DNA of 64,000 nucleotides from the NCBI GenBank assembly GCA_003833075.1, contig RIAY01000002.1, forward strand, positions 124,001-188,000. The letters run 5' to 3'. The stretch is from Muribaculaceae bacterium Isolate-036 (Harlan). GTDB taxonomy: Bacteria; Bacteroidota; Bacteroidia; Bacteroidales; Muribaculaceae. The translations under genes were made by a program, and so were the position numbers. How positions within the stretch are numbered: position 1 is the stretch's first letter; every line of letters starts with the position of its first letter. Shown here piece by piece: positions 43,558 to 52,243 of this stretch. The notes beneath the pieces were generated by a model. That model worked only from the letters and a program-made list of their open reading frames with translations. It was not told the DNA's origin and did no database searches.

Positions 43558-43824
43558 CTACGCTTCCGCATCAAGACCGTGCTTAATGGTAGATTGCGAC
43601 ACAAGAAGATACTGATGCGCATTGCCCATTGCGGTTTCCGCACGATAAAGGGCATCGATTGCTTCCGACATTTCTTCTGATGCGGTGGCAAGTTCCGCGT
43701 CATACTTATTTATCCACGATGCAGCTTTCTGGGCTTCAAGGCGTATGCCCACAATTTTAGGGATAAGCTCGCGGATGTTTGCCATCATTCTATCTTCCTT
43801 GTCGATGATTTCTTTTGCTTTCAT
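43558..43824 (-). CDS. Small helical phage protein, unknown
   Basis: 88 residues, almost entirely helical and charged (KAKEIIDKEDRMMANIREL, then ASEEMSEAIDALYRAETAMGN), no recognised domain. Last gene of the small-gene operon before the 43.4-kb terminator. Confidence 0.55.
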   Translation of the reverse strand: MKAKEIIDKEDRMMANIRELIPKIVGIRLEAQKAASWINKYDAELATASEEMSEAIDALYRAETAMGNAHQYLLVSQSTIKHGLDAEA

Positions 43825-43910
43825 ATCTGGTCTTTGATTAAGTTGATTTTGGATTTAAATGGTCGCCCGGCTGCACGGCTTCAACATACAACCGGGCGAC
43901 AGTGGGATGA

Positions 43911-44144
43911 TTAGATGAGGCCGCTGTATGCGACAAGTGACTTTGTGACGTTGAGCAGACGGTTCTTTTCCGAGTTGCTTTCGCCCCACCACTTGAGATA
44001 CTGGTCGCGGTCGCGTGTAAGGGTTTCTACGCGAGCTTTCAGCTCTTTGTTTTCTGCGGTCAGACGTGCGATTTCGCTTTCTGACGATTCTGCGGCTGCG
44101 CCGATGATTTCGACTTCCGCACTCTTGTTGGTTGTTTCTGCCAT
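43911..44144 (-). CDS. Small coiled-coil phage protein
   Basis: 77 residues. A heptad run (EIARLTAENKELKARVETL) near residues 24-42 indicates a coiled coil; no enzymatic motif. Part of the early operon, 8 bp after the previous gene. Confidence 0.6.
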   Translation of the reverse strand: MAETTNKSAEVEIIGAAAESSESEIARLTAENKELKARVETLTRDRDQYLKWWGESNSEKNRLLNVTKSLVAYSGLI

Positions 44145-44151
44145 AGTGCAA

Positions 44152-44403
44152 TTATTTATTTGGTTGATGATTTGATTTCAGTGATGATAGCAGATGTTTC
44201 AAGCCTCTACCATCTTTGATGCTTGCGCCGGTCGCCCATCCGCTATAAGGGTAAAATGTCACGGTCTTGCCGTTGTGGATAAACTTTATAGATGTGTTAT
44301 CCTGCGCGGTTATTTCATAGCCGAGGGCGGTGATTTTCTTGATTGCGTGGCGTATGCGTTCTGGCTCTAACGCTTTTTGCCTTTCTTCATCCAGTCGTGC
44401 CAT
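44152..44403 (-). CDS. Small phage protein, unknown
   Basis: 83 residues, basic, no firm family. A helical N terminus (EERQKALEPERIRHAIKKI) precedes two strands with VTFYPYSGWATG and ends in a GLKHLLSSLK helix, a form common in phage genomes. It starts immediately after the stop of the previous gene. Confidence 0.6.
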   Translation of the reverse strand: MARLDEERQKALEPERIRHAIKKITALGYEITAQDNTSIKFIHNGKTVTFYPYSGWATGASIKDGRGLKHLLSSLKSNHQPNK

Positions 44404-44760
44404 CTATCCTTTGATTGAGTCCATCAAGTCAAGATAGACAAGATGCGTATAATGTTCCGTGACTACGCTGTTCATAATTTCTTCTATTGGTTTGCTATTC
44501 AGCACGACGAAAAGAAACATGCGGTTTTCGTTCCCGACATCATTTATCAAGATTTCATTGTTGACAAATTGATTGTAAGGGATTGACATTCCAATTTCAT
44601 CCCAGTTGCCTTTGTCGGCACATTTTTCAAGCCAATCCTCAAGGCTGGTTATTGACTTTCTAACTCGTTCCGCAAATTCTGGGTCTGTCTTGACCAATGA
44701 TGCCAAATGTGGGTCACGGGTCTGCGTCCATGTAAATTTTATAGGTTTCATTTCTGACAT
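44404..44760 (-). CDS. Small phage protein, unknown
   Basis: 118 residues, no recognised family. It has a compact, possibly alpha/beta fold (FAERVRKSITSLEDWLEKCAD, then ILINDVGNENRMFLFVVLN). It overlaps the 3' end of the DUF551-like gene by 13 bp. Confidence 0.55.
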   Translation of the reverse strand: MSEMKPIKFTWTQTRDPHLASLVKTDPEFAERVRKSITSLEDWLEKCADKGNWDEIGMSIPYNQFVNNEILINDVGNENRMFLFVVLNSKPIEEIMNSVVTEHYTHLVYLDLMDSIKG

Positions 44761-45215
44761 TCTTCTGGTAGGTTATTGTAATCACGCCGGTGCATTTCGG
44801 GATTGTAAGGCTTTGCTCCGCCTAAATAAAACCCATCCTCCAGCGTTGTTATAGGTGGCGTTTTGGGGATGAACGCCCAATGTGTTATGGCATTTGCGAG
44901 GTATTCAAATTCATCGTCTAATCCCCACGGCAATAAGCCCTCGTCTTCATTATCCTTGAGATATACAAGGATGTCGAACACCTGAACGTATCGCTTTTCC
45001 GGTGGTTCTTTCTCACCCTTATCCATAAGGTAGATGACGAGATATTGCCCGGATTTGGGCGGTGCTTCTTCGTACACATCGTGCCATTGATTGTTGAATA
45101 GCCACGATGCACCGGCGTTAAACGCGGATTTTAGCAAGTCGGTACGCTGTGCGATATAGTAGTCCTTTGCAGCGTAATCCGCAGCGGCTTCCGCAGATGA
45201 TTTTCGCTTTGTCAT
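44748..45215 (-). CDS. DUF551-like phage protein
   Basis: 155 residues. The middle WHDVYEEAPPKSGQYLVIYL and the C-terminal AITHWAFIPKTPP match the DUF551 pattern of a W-x-x-x-x-x-x-P start and a THW-P end, found in many phages, function unknown. The neighbouring gene is a second, shorter DUF551 member, so the pair may be a duplication. The stop of the upstream gene overlaps its ATG (ATGA). Confidence 0.7.
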   Translation of the reverse strand: MTKRKSSAEAAADYAAKDYYIAQRTDLLKSAFNAGASWLFNNQWHDVYEEAPPKSGQYLVIYLMDKGEKEPPEKRYVQVFDILVYLKDNEDEGLLPWGLDDEFEYLANAITHWAFIPKTPPITTLEDGFYLGGAKPYNPEMHRRDYNNLPEECQK

Positions 45216-45466
45216 TTTTGATTACTATTATGGTTGTTAATCCAGCTTTCAGGGAGGGTTGGGATATACGCCCAGCCCAAAACGTTAAATGCGCAGCCGT
45301 AATTATCATGCCATTCTTTACCATCAAAGTAAAATATGTCATAATCTTCCGAGCAGCAGCCCCAGCTAAACGCTACAAGCACACGGATACCGGCTTCGGG
45401 TAGTTCTTTCTTGGGGTCTTTCCACTCTACGCTGACGGCGTTGGCTTTACTTTCTGATGTTGTCAT
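45212..45466 (-). CDS. DUF551-family phage protein
   Basis: 84 residues. EWKDPKKELPEAGIRVLVAF and the terminal GWAYIPTLPESW fit DUF551. Function unknown. It overlaps the longer DUF551-like gene by 4 bp. Confidence 0.7.
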   Translation of the reverse strand: MTTSESKANAVSVEWKDPKKELPEAGIRVLVAFSWGCCSEDYDIFYFDGKEWHDNYGCAFNVLGWAYIPTLPESWINNHNSNQK

Positions 45467-45468
45467 AT

Positions 45469-45897
45469 CTATCCGATTTTTTCATTTACTTTCTTTGCGA
45501 TAGCGTCGCAGATGCTTTGCTTGACTGCATCGCCATCCGGGGTGTCGATTTCTATGTCATAGACGTAGCCGGTTTCATTCTGCATTTCGTCAAACGATGG
45601 GTAACATACCGGGTCAGTCCAATATTCAGTCCATTCGCGGTATTCCCACGATAGCTCAAACTTGTACGATATGCCGTATTCATCATTCGGCTCGTCCAGT
45701 TCTAAATAGTCATCGCTATCATAGCTTCCACTTGTCCAGTATTCGCCATATTCAGCCGAGGGGTCATCGCTTGGCTGAATATTGGCTATCCGTTTGTTCA
45801 TTTCATCGACCATCTTATCGACTATCAGGTCAATAAGGGTGTCGCTAATTTCCACGCGGTCAACGTCCTGTTGTATGTCGGTCTGCGGTTCAGTCAT
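45469..45897 (-). CDS. Acidic phage protein, unknown
   Basis: About 142 residues from the ATG at 45897. Strongly acidic and aromatic (EYGEYWTSGSYDSDDYLELD), with helices at both ends; no recognised domain. It overlaps the preceding membrane protein gene by 8 bp. Confidence 0.55.
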   Translation of the reverse strand: MTEPQTDIQQDVDRVEISDTLIDLIVDKMVDEMNKRIANIQPSDDPSAEYGEYWTSGSYDSDDYLELDEPNDEYGISYKFELSWEYREWTEYWTDPVCYPSFDEMQNETGYVYDIEIDTPDGDAVKQSICDAIAKKVNEKIG

Positions 45898-46129
45898 TTT
45901 GCTCTGTCTGTGTCTTTTTGTTGTGGCTTGCCTTATGCTCCTTGTATTCGCGCACACTTGGCACGTACATGAGGCAATAGGTTGTGCATGTCATTACGGC
46001 GAAGCAGATAGTTACGAACAGTGGCCCGCCGGTAAAGAGGCCGCGTAGTGCCATGTATAACGCCCATAAAGCGAGGGCGGCTGAGAATACGATTTGGCCT
46101 ACATAGAAGATGTTAGCGATTATTTTCAT
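45890..46129 (-). CDS. Small phage membrane protein
   Basis: 79 residues with two membrane helices (VGQIVFSAALALWALYMALRG, shown split at residue 20, then LFVTICFAVMTCTTYCLMYV) and a charged tail. No family recognised. I start it at the ATG at 46129, where the hydrophobic region begins; a much longer frame (to 46303) has an N terminus unlike a protein. Confidence 0.6.
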   Translation of the reverse strand: MKIIANIFYVGQIVFSAALALWALYMALRGLFTGGPLFVTICFAVMTCTTYCLMYVPSVREYKEHKASHNKKTQTEQND

Positions 46130-46208
46130 TGTCTTATTGGTGTTATTGATTACGTTTGATGTTTGGGGTTGGGGATGCCGTGGCTGACAGCATCCCCGGT
46201 TTGATGTC

Positions 46209-46541
46209 TTATGCGTTAGCGATGCGCACGAGGTTTGCTTTCTTAAAGCATCTCCATTCCCCTTTCTCGGTGTCGAAGTATGTTTGAACTGTGTCGTTGG
46301 CACGTCTGCCAGTGCCTTGTGTAGCCGGCAGGAGATTCTCCTTTAATGTGCCGTAAGCCTCGCGCAGCGTACTATCCACTTTCAGAAAGTAGAATTTCAC
46401 GATGCCGCCGTGCATAGCGTTTTTCAGCTTGTAGTTGCGCCATGCGGTTTTCATAGCCTCTGCCATAGTGAAGCCGTTGCGACGTACAAATGACCACGCC
46501 AGAAGCATGATGTCTTTCAGGTTGTTTCTTGTAGTCTTCAT
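46209..46541 (-). CDS. DUF2693-like phage protein
   Basis: 110 residues. The helical N terminus (KTTRNNLKDIMLLAWSFVRR) is followed by VKFYFLKVDSTLREAYGTLK and YFDTEKGEWRCFKKANLV, a pattern I recall from DUF2693 proteins of Bacteroidales phages and mobile elements. Function unknown. First gene of the leftward operon, divergent from the XRE gene at 46.7 kb. Confidence 0.65.
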   Translation of the reverse strand: MKTTRNNLKDIMLLAWSFVRRNGFTMAEAMKTAWRNYKLKNAMHGGIVKFYFLKVDSTLREAYGTLKENLLPATQGTGRRANDTVQTYFDTEKGEWRCFKKANLVRIANA

Positions 46542-46598
46542 ATCTTTGCCTTTAGGGGTTGATTACGTTGAATTATTGTTTGTGATAATTTCACACCG

Positions 46599-46709
46599 CA
46601 AAATTACATTATAAAATAATGTCGTGCAATAGGCTAACAGTTAAAGTATGTTAAATCTTACTTTATGGGCTAATTTTCTTTGATAGTATTATTTTTTATC
46701 GTAATTTTG
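46599..46709. promoter_or_regulatory. Divergent promoters and operator of the 46.7-kb XRE switch
   Basis: Rightward: TTTG (46679-46682), 19 bp, TAATTTTG (46702-46709). Leftward: TTG (46627-46629), 20 bp, TAATTTTG (46599-46606). Between them an inverted repeat TAAAGTA (46642-46648), 10 bp, TACTTTA (46659-46665) is the obvious repressor site. The XRE protein probably controls its own gene and the leftward operon. Confidence 0.75.
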
Positions 46710-46732
46710 CGTACCCAAACAAATTATCTTTT

Positions 46733-47152
46733 ATGAGAATTAAGGATATTCTAAAAAGTAGAGGACTAACCGCAAAGGACGTCGCAGCCACCGCCGGTGT
46801 GACGGAGGCGATGCTCTCTAACATAGCAAACGGCAAAGGAAACCCCAGCCTGCAATCATTGATGAAAATCGCTGATGCGCTTGATGTGTCTGTTGCGGAA
46901 TTATTCACCGACGAAATCAATGCCAATAAAATGGTTGCTTTTTTGCACTATCGCGGAAGAAGCCACACCCCAACTACGATAGCAGAAATTATGGCAATTC
47001 TAAAAGACTGGCGTGAGGAAGAGTTTCACAAGTTGTGTCATACCCATGATTTTGAACACATGAGGGAGCTATACGCAGATGATGAGGTTATTCAAAAGCT
47101 GATGGATTCTCTGTGCGCACTTTTGCATGAATGTAAGGATTTAGACCATTAA
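46733..47152 (+). CDS. XRE-family transcriptional regulator
   Basis: A 139-residue protein. The first 60 residues are a helix-turn-helix of the Cro/cI type (LKSRGLTAKDVAATAGVTEA, then LSNIANGKGNPSLQSLMKIA). The C-terminal half is helical, perhaps for dimerisation. It opens a rightward operon of four genes inside the otherwise leftward phage and faces a leftward operon across a shared operator. Confidence 0.85.
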   Translation: MRIKDILKSRGLTAKDVAATAGVTEAMLSNIANGKGNPSLQSLMKIADALDVSVAELFTDEINANKMVAFLHYRGRSHTPTTIAEIMAILKDWREEEFHKLCHTHDFEHMRELYADDEVIQKLMDSLCALLHECKDLDH

Positions 47153-47164
47153 AATCAATAAGTA

Positions 47165-47953
47165 ATGAAAGCTCACAATGACCCAGTTTGCGTTGGTGAC
47201 GAATACACATCTTTTTATGGATTATCATACGAGGTTGTGAAAATTATCGGCAACGGGGAATGTCTTGTGCGCTTTAAGGAAAGTGGAAACGTTCAAAAAT
47301 ATTCTTGCAAGGCAATCGGCAAAAAAGCACACATAAAAGACTATGCAATAGAACAATTCTGCGGAGTTGGATATGCTATTGGAACCATCTCTCATCCAGT
47401 AAACAAAGATACCCCTGCGTTTAAGCAATGGCGCGGAATACTTGGAAGATGTTATAGCCCGGGCAGACCCCGATGTTATAATGATGCTACGGTATGTGCG
47501 GAATGGCACTGTTTTAACAATTTTGAAAGATGGTATAATGAGGAAAAGAGATTGTTAATGGATTCATTATTCATATCTCCTTTTGATGTTTGCGTGGATA
47601 AAGACTTATTCGGTAATAATCGCAAGATTTATTCGCCGGAAACATGCTGCATCTTGCCTCGCGCAATAAATTCTTGTCTTCATGGTCTTGGGTTTCAAAA
47701 TGGGAAGGTGATAGGCATGTCTAAAAATAGACGAGATACACTGATTGCTCTTCTTGATGAATACGGCTCATTGTTAAAAGAAAGGACAATAAGCCGTTTG
47801 AATTGGATGCTATCACACAAGCAAGAAATATCGCCATTAAGTACACCTAAGAGTCAACTCCGGGCGGTTATTTTGTATAAAGGCACGAAATACAAAGCGA
47901 AGACAATAGATGAACTCAAATCAATAATAAAAATAATAGATACGGAACAATGA
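47165..47953 (+). CDS. Phage protein with HNH/homing-endonuclease-like core
   Basis: 262 residues. The central part, FKQWRGILGRCYSPGRPRCY followed by CAEWHCFNNFERWYNE and a KIYSPETCCILP segment, is a module I recall from phage proteins related to HNH/AP2-type homing endonucleases. The C terminus (KAKTIDELKSIIKIIDTEQ) could bind DNA. Nuclease activity is not established by the residues I can see. Its stop overlaps the next ATG by 4 bp. Confidence 0.5.
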   Translation: MKAHNDPVCVGDEYTSFYGLSYEVVKIIGNGECLVRFKESGNVQKYSCKAIGKKAHIKDYAIEQFCGVGYAIGTISHPVNKDTPAFKQWRGILGRCYSPGRPRCYNDATVCAEWHCFNNFERWYNEEKRLLMDSLFISPFDVCVDKDLFGNNRKIYSPETCCILPRAINSCLHGLGFQNGKVIGMSKNRRDTLIALLDEYGSLLKERTISRLNWMLSHKQEISPLSTPKSQLRAVILYKGTKYKAKTIDELKSIIKIIDTEQ

Positions 47954-48702
47954 AAGCCTTTTCAATTCAACAGCCGTGGGGTACGCTGATATGCAGTGGA
48001 CTCAAGGATGTGGAAAACCGCAAATGGGCGTTGAAGTCAACACCTATGCGCGTTCTTATTCATGTTGGCGCACGGAAGCACAACATCGACGAAAACACCA
48101 TGCCGCTGGTATGGGCGAACCCAATAGAAAACGCGCAGAATATGGGAATAATCCCGGCAATCGCAGATATGCCAACGTCTGCCATCGTAGGCGTGGCGAC
48201 CATAGACCGGTGCGAAGAAGAGAATTTCTCAATCTGGGCGCAAGAGGGCCACGGCGCGGAATATAAATGGGTCATGCGCGATGTGAAGCTATTCAAAAAG
48301 CCTATTCTTAATGTCAAGGGCAAACTGGGTATCTTTGACTTGCCTGACATTACGGAAGACAATCTGCCTGAATGTGTGGACGTGCCGCCTATCACACGTG
48401 ACGGAACACACATGACAATCCCCTTATGCAGCGATTTCTTCAATCAGTTGCAGGATGGCGAAGCTGACTCGGTTTTCTTTAATCTGACCAATGATAACCT
48501 TGCGCTTTTCGGTACGAAGGCACTTAAACCAAAGAAGACGGAAACAGTAACGTTTGTGTGCGGCGATAAATCCCTTGAAGCCAATGTTGCCCAGTACACC
48601 ATTGAGCCGGTATGTGAAGCCGACTCAGAAGACCCGATTACGTTCACGGATGCCTTTGACCGCGAATATAGCTGGTATCGCGTCTATATCAGAATTGAAT
48701 AA
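47950..48702 (+). CDS. ASCH-domain protein
   Basis: 250 residues. The N-terminal FSIQQPWGTLICSGLKDVEN and VLIHVGARK, then SAIVGVATIDRC, match the ASCH/PUA-like fold, which binds RNA or modified nucleic-acid bases. The C-terminal 110 residues are a separate beta-rich region with no family match. In phages ASCH proteins are common and mostly uncharacterised. Third gene of the rightward XRE operon. Confidence 0.75.
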   Translation: MKAFSIQQPWGTLICSGLKDVENRKWALKSTPMRVLIHVGARKHNIDENTMPLVWANPIENAQNMGIIPAIADMPTSAIVGVATIDRCEEENFSIWAQEGHGAEYKWVMRDVKLFKKPILNVKGKLGIFDLPDITEDNLPECVDVPPITRDGTHMTIPLCSDFFNQLQDGEADSVFFNLTNDNLALFGTKALKPKKTETVTFVCGDKSLEANVAQYTIEPVCEADSEDPITFTDAFDREYSWYRVYIRIE

Positions 48703-48708
48703 TAGGTT

Positions 48709-48962
48709 ATGAAAGACAAGGAAATGCGTAAGGCTTATGATAAAGCCATCCGACAATGGGTAAAGGCCGACAGCGCGTTGCAGGTGTTTGCCTCGCATAT
48801 TGTCTTTAGGGGTTTGGTGAGTTCTTGCCGACTATTGGCTATGTATCCGAGGGTTGTATCAGTATAGCGTATGATTGCTCGGAAATAGATGCCGAAGTAG
48901 CTATTGGAATCATGGAAGCAAAAGGATTTATCGCGCCTGACGATTTCATATCTTGTAGATAA
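48709..48962 (+). pseudogene. Small phage gene broken by a one-base shift
   Basis: The frame from ATG 48709 (KDKEMRKAYDKAIRQWVKAD) runs to a stop at 48865, but after the GGGG run at 48809-48812 the coding-like sequence continues in another frame (GEFLPTIGYVSEGCISIAYD to FISCR, stop 48960-48962). One base appears missing in the G-run. Together they make about 84 residues. The product is unrecognised. It closes the XRE operon before a terminator; a leftward frame here is only a shadow. Confidence 0.6.
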
Positions 48963-48989
48963 TAATCGCTACCAATAGCGATAAAGATT

Positions 48990-49019
48990 GCGCCATAGTG
49001 GTCTATTCCACCGTGGCGC
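48990..49019 (+). terminator. Terminator of the rightward XRE operon
   Basis: A 12-bp stem (GCGCCATAGTGG / CCACCGTGGCGC, one mismatch and one wobble), 6-base loop, followed by a T-rich run. Confidence 0.75.
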
Positions 49020-49090
49020 ATTTCTTTTGTAAACGGATAGGCCACCATCTCACGATGACAGCCATCCATCAATTTATGAAAAGAGTATGT

Positions 49091-49351
49091 CTATTCCGTC
49101 AGTACAAAAGCGTCGAAGCCGGCATCGCGCAGCTCCTTGAGCCTGTATTCTTGTAGTGGTCGTGGCTTTTGTCCGGGTCGTTTGACTTCAACGAATGAAG
49201 CCTTTCCATCCTTGAGTAACATCAAGTCCGGGAAGCCACCTTTGTTGCAAAGTCCTATCTTTACCACGATGTAGCCAGCATTTTCATATCGTTTGATGAT
49301 TTTACTCTGGATGACACTTTCTAATGGGTCTGTTTTCTTTCTTTGAAGCAT
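49091..49351 (-). CDS. VRR-NUC domain nuclease
   Basis: 86 residues of the PD-(D/E)xK-like VRR-NUC family. GGFPDLMLL gives the catalytic aspartate and FVEVKRPGQKPRPLQ the E-x-K, followed by the typical GFDAFVLTE end. In phages this small nuclease is usually paired, as here, with an SNF2/DEAD-like helicase. It lies 38 bp after the helicase stop on the same strand. Confidence 0.9.
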   Translation of the reverse strand: MLQRKKTDPLESVIQSKIIKRYENAGYIVVKIGLCNKGGFPDLMLLKDGKASFVEVKRPGQKPRPLQEYRLKELRDAGFDAFVLTE

Positions 49352-49389
49352 ATCATTAGTATAGTCGCATCGAATTGGATTCTTCCGCG

Positions 49390-50724
49390 TTATTTTGATT
49401 TGTAATAAATTATACTTGAAGCCTCTTTTTCAATGAACGGCTTTAAGAATTTTCTTCTTGATTCCGATTGCGGATTTAAGGAGGGTATTCTGTCGCGTTG
49501 TTTTGATTTATAGTATGAATAGGTATAATCCTGCTTACCATGAACTGCCTCAAGAATATCCTGCTCAATTCCGCAGTCAGAACAGATGAAATATACCTGT
49601 GCCGGCGCAGTCCTTTCTTTGGATGAAAGGCGGTTCTTACCCTGCTCATAGGAAAGATAGGAATATTCAAGATTGTAGAAGATAAGGGCATCTGCGGTGT
49701 CAAGACGAACACCCTCCCTCGCACTTCGCACTTGACCCAGATATACCATATCATTACCTTTGTGCTGCTGAAAGATTTCCGGAACATCAGTCCAAAGTGG
49801 AAATGCCTTTTTCAAAAGGTCTAATTCAGTCTTATAGACATAGAATATGGCGATTTTCTTACCTGCGAAGTAATCCCGGATATATTTCGCCTTTGAATAG
49901 TCGGTGATAATATGTGTTCCGTTTTCATCTATCACACTACCGGAAGACAACTGGTGCATTTTTGACATCAGTTTGGCAGGGGTGTCACCCAAGATATTGA
50001 CATCATCCCAAGAAAGAATCTTATTCTTTTTGAGCCGTGTCAATGCACCCTCAGTCCATTTAGACATCGGGACGGTCAAAGTGTATTCCACAATCTTTGC
50101 ATCAAATCCCGCTTCCTCCTGCGAATAGTCGATGAAGAGTTTCTTAGCCACTGCATCAATCTTGTCTTTTCGTGCATTGCTGTAATCGTTCAGAATATGC
50201 CCCCCAACTTTCTTCAATCCCGGTTCCACATAGACCTTAGCCCATTTGTAGAAATTGGTGAACAGGTTGAATGGGGAAAAGGAACTTACCCAAAATTGGT
50301 GATACAACTGTGAAAAGGATTCTGGTGTCGGTGTGCCTGAAAGATAGATTATCGGCAGTCCTTTACATAGCATCTTTACCGTCTTCGTGCGCTGGCTTGG
50401 TTTTGGGAATGAACCGAGGCTATGCGCCTCATCAAGGATGACGAGGTCATAGTGGTTTCCGAGGCATTTTTGCGCAGACTCATAATTGATGGCATCCATC
50501 GTGAATGTAGGACGCATCAGATTGTAATCATTGTAGATGCTTGGCAATGCCTTGACCTTGGAAATTACAAGGACTGACTTTGCGCCATATTTCAACGCCG
50601 TAGCCAGTGCGGTCAGCGTCTTGCCGGTGCGACATTCCATTGCGAGGTAGCACATCTTGTACTGCTCAAGCAACTGCGCCGCCTTTGATGATATTTCGTC
50701 TTGGTATTCTCGTAGTTCCAACAT
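49390..50724 (-). CDS. SNF2-like (superfamily 2) DNA helicase/translocase
   Basis: A 444-residue helicase with the motifs in order: Q-like LREYQDEISSKAAQ, Walker A (MECRTGKTLTAL), Walker B (LVILDEAHSLG), motif III (YLSGTPTP) and the C-terminal motif VI (YEQGKNRLSSKERT). It is of the compact phage type with a C-terminal zinc-like CSDCG near residue 385. It probably remodels replicating or damaged phage DNA together with the VRR-NUC nuclease. Confidence 0.85.
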   Translation of the reverse strand: MLELREYQDEISSKAAQLLEQYKMCYLAMECRTGKTLTALATALKYGAKSVLVISKVKALPSIYNDYNLMRPTFTMDAINYESAQKCLGNHYDLVILDEAHSLGSFPKPSQRTKTVKMLCKGLPIIYLSGTPTPESFSQLYHQFWVSSFSPFNLFTNFYKWAKVYVEPGLKKVGGHILNDYSNARKDKIDAVAKKLFIDYSQEEAGFDAKIVEYTLTVPMSKWTEGALTRLKKNKILSWDDVNILGDTPAKLMSKMHQLSSGSVIDENGTHIITDYSKAKYIRDYFAGKKIAIFYVYKTELDLLKKAFPLWTDVPEIFQQHKGNDMVYLGQVRSAREGVRLDTADALIFYNLEYSYLSYEQGKNRLSSKERTAPAQVYFICSDCGIEQDILEAVHGKQDYTYSYYKSKQRDRIPSLNPQSESRRKFLKPFIEKEASSIIYYKSK

Positions 50725-50728
50725 ATCT

Positions 50729-51193
50729 TTATCTTAATTTGGGGTTAGACCTTGTTCTATTCCATGCCGACTGATGCTGATGGCCGGGGATTGGTCTGCC
50801 TATGGTTTTTAATATGTGGTAGTTTTGCTTGTTCTGTTTTCTGATTGCCTTTTTGAAAGTTTCGACTTGCTTCTGAAGGAATACAATCTCGTCTTCGTGG
50901 ATTTCAAACCTTTGCTGAATGGCTTCTTGCAACTGCGCCAACGCATTTTGTAGCTCCTCTGTATGAAATTCCGACGGGATGTTGTGAATAGGAAGCCCCA
51001 CATCCTCTTTCAGGACTTTCACAATCAGCTTCAAGGTTTCGCCATCCTCTCTGCCGTTGATTTCATCCATCAATGAAGCGTAGCGTCGTAGCGCAGCCTC
51101 AAATTCTTCTGTGGCTTGCAGAAGCCTAATCTGCTTCCATAGTTTCTCGTCTTGCGCCATCGCAGCCTGCAATCGCATGGATAGATTCGTCAT
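50729..51193 (-). CDS. Coiled-coil phage protein, unknown
   Basis: 154 residues, mostly helical with coiled-coil stretches (LQATEEFEAALRRYASLMDE, then EDEIVFLQKQVETFKKAIRK) and a basic, polar tail. It is 5 bp upstream of the helicase gene, so it may be a helicase partner; no function is shown by sequence. Confidence 0.6.
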   Translation of the reverse strand: MTNLSMRLQAAMAQDEKLWKQIRLLQATEEFEAALRRYASLMDEINGREDGETLKLIVKVLKEDVGLPIHNIPSEFHTEELQNALAQLQEAIQQRFEIHEDEIVFLQKQVETFKKAIRKQNKQNYHILKTIGRPIPGHQHQSAWNRTRSNPKLR

Positions 51194-51196
51194 GGT

Positions 51197-51433
51197 TCAG
51201 AGCTTGTCAAGTTTGACTTTAGTCTTTTCGATAGCCCTTTCCACGGCTTCCTTAAACTCGTTGCGCAGGATTTCTGGCATCATCAACCCATCGTTATCAG
51301 TGAGCCGTTTTACGTCTGACGTAAGAAATGACCACCAATGCGATTTACTTTCTTCCGTGGCTTGCCGGATTTCTTCAAGACGCTCCAGTGTTTCAAGGAG
51401 CTTGCTTGCCTTTTCTGCTGTTTTCTTATCCAT
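51197..51433 (-). CDS. Small helical phage protein, unknown
   Basis: 78 residues, helical, charged (ASKLLETLERLEEIRQATEE). No recognised domain. Spaced 4 bp from each neighbour in the helicase operon. Confidence 0.6.
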   Translation of the reverse strand: MDKKTAEKASKLLETLERLEEIRQATEESKSHWWSFLTSDVKRLTDNDGLMMPEILRNEFKEAVERAIEKTKVKLDKL

Positions 51434-51436
51434 GAT

Positions 51437-52243
51437 TTAGTCGTTTTTGATGACTGTTTCCAAGATTAGACCGCCATTGCCGATATGGTCACGATAGCCG
51501 TATGACAGCTTGCAATACTGCTCATAGGTAGGGCGTATCCACTTGATGACATTCTCGCCAGCGGATGCGGCTTTGAGGGTTCGGACGTGCAACATTCCCT
51601 TTCCGCATTTGGGGCAAGTGACGACAAACGGGGTTACGCCTTTGACTGCATAGGTCGTGATAAGATGATGGTCGCAGCCCTCACATTCGTACACGTCGTA
51701 TTTTCCGCGACCGTCATACATGTCCGAATTTTCGATTTCATCGCGGAGCTTGTTGTATTCTTCTTCTGACATCGTAGGGAATTGACCGTCATCCATGTTC
51801 AGCTCTTCTTCTGTGGGCGTGTAGATTTCCACCGCCTTGTCGATGGCATCCGACACTGCTTCTTCAAATGAATCAAAGACTGGATAACCATCGCGTTCCG
51901 GGATGCAATTATAGTATTCGCCATTTTCATCCGTCCATTCATTTATGTCGCAAAGGTCGTATGACCAACGCTTACGCTCAACTGAGTTCATTTGGATGTG
52001 GATGCCGGTGTGTTCCCTAAACCATTGGACTGCTTCATCAAGTGTGAAGCGCGGACATACGCTTATCTCAATGTTCTGGGCTGCTATTCCTTTGGCAACC
52101 CCAAGATGCGATTCAACTGCGGTCAACTTATTGTTGGGGCAATCATAGTAGATGGTATCGTCATCTTCCATCTGCTCTATTTCCCATAAGCCTGTCTCCG
52201 CAATGGCACAGCCTTGCGCATAGGTTATGTATTGCTTCTTCAT
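51437..52243 (-). CDS. Phage protein with zinc-ribbon-like C terminus
   Basis: 268 residues, no recognised family. In the C-terminal part CEGCDHH and CPKCGKGM form two CxxC pairs 24-27 residues apart, a zinc ribbon. The N-terminal half is acidic and repetitive in Glu/Asp with WYDL-type aromatic segments (WSYDLCDINEWTDENG). It overlaps the next gene upstream by 4 bp. Confidence 0.6.
   Translation of the reverse strand: MKKQYITYAQGCAIAETGLWEIEQMEDDDTIYYDCPNNKLTAVESHLGVAKGIAAQNIEISVCPRFTLDEAVQWFREHTGIHIQMNSVERKRWSYDLCDINEWTDENGEYYNCIPERDGYPVFDSFEEAVSDAIDKAVEIYTPTEEELNMDDGQFPTMSEEEYNKLRDEIENSDMYDGRGKYDVYECEGCDHHLITTYAVKGVTPFVVTCPKCGKGMLHVRTLKAASAGENVIKWIRPTYEQYCKLSYGYRDHIGNGGLILETVIKND

Noticed and set aside
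48839-49072. A 77-codon leftward frame
   Set aside because: It overlaps the frameshifted rightward gene and the terminator of its operon; the rightward reading has better coding character.
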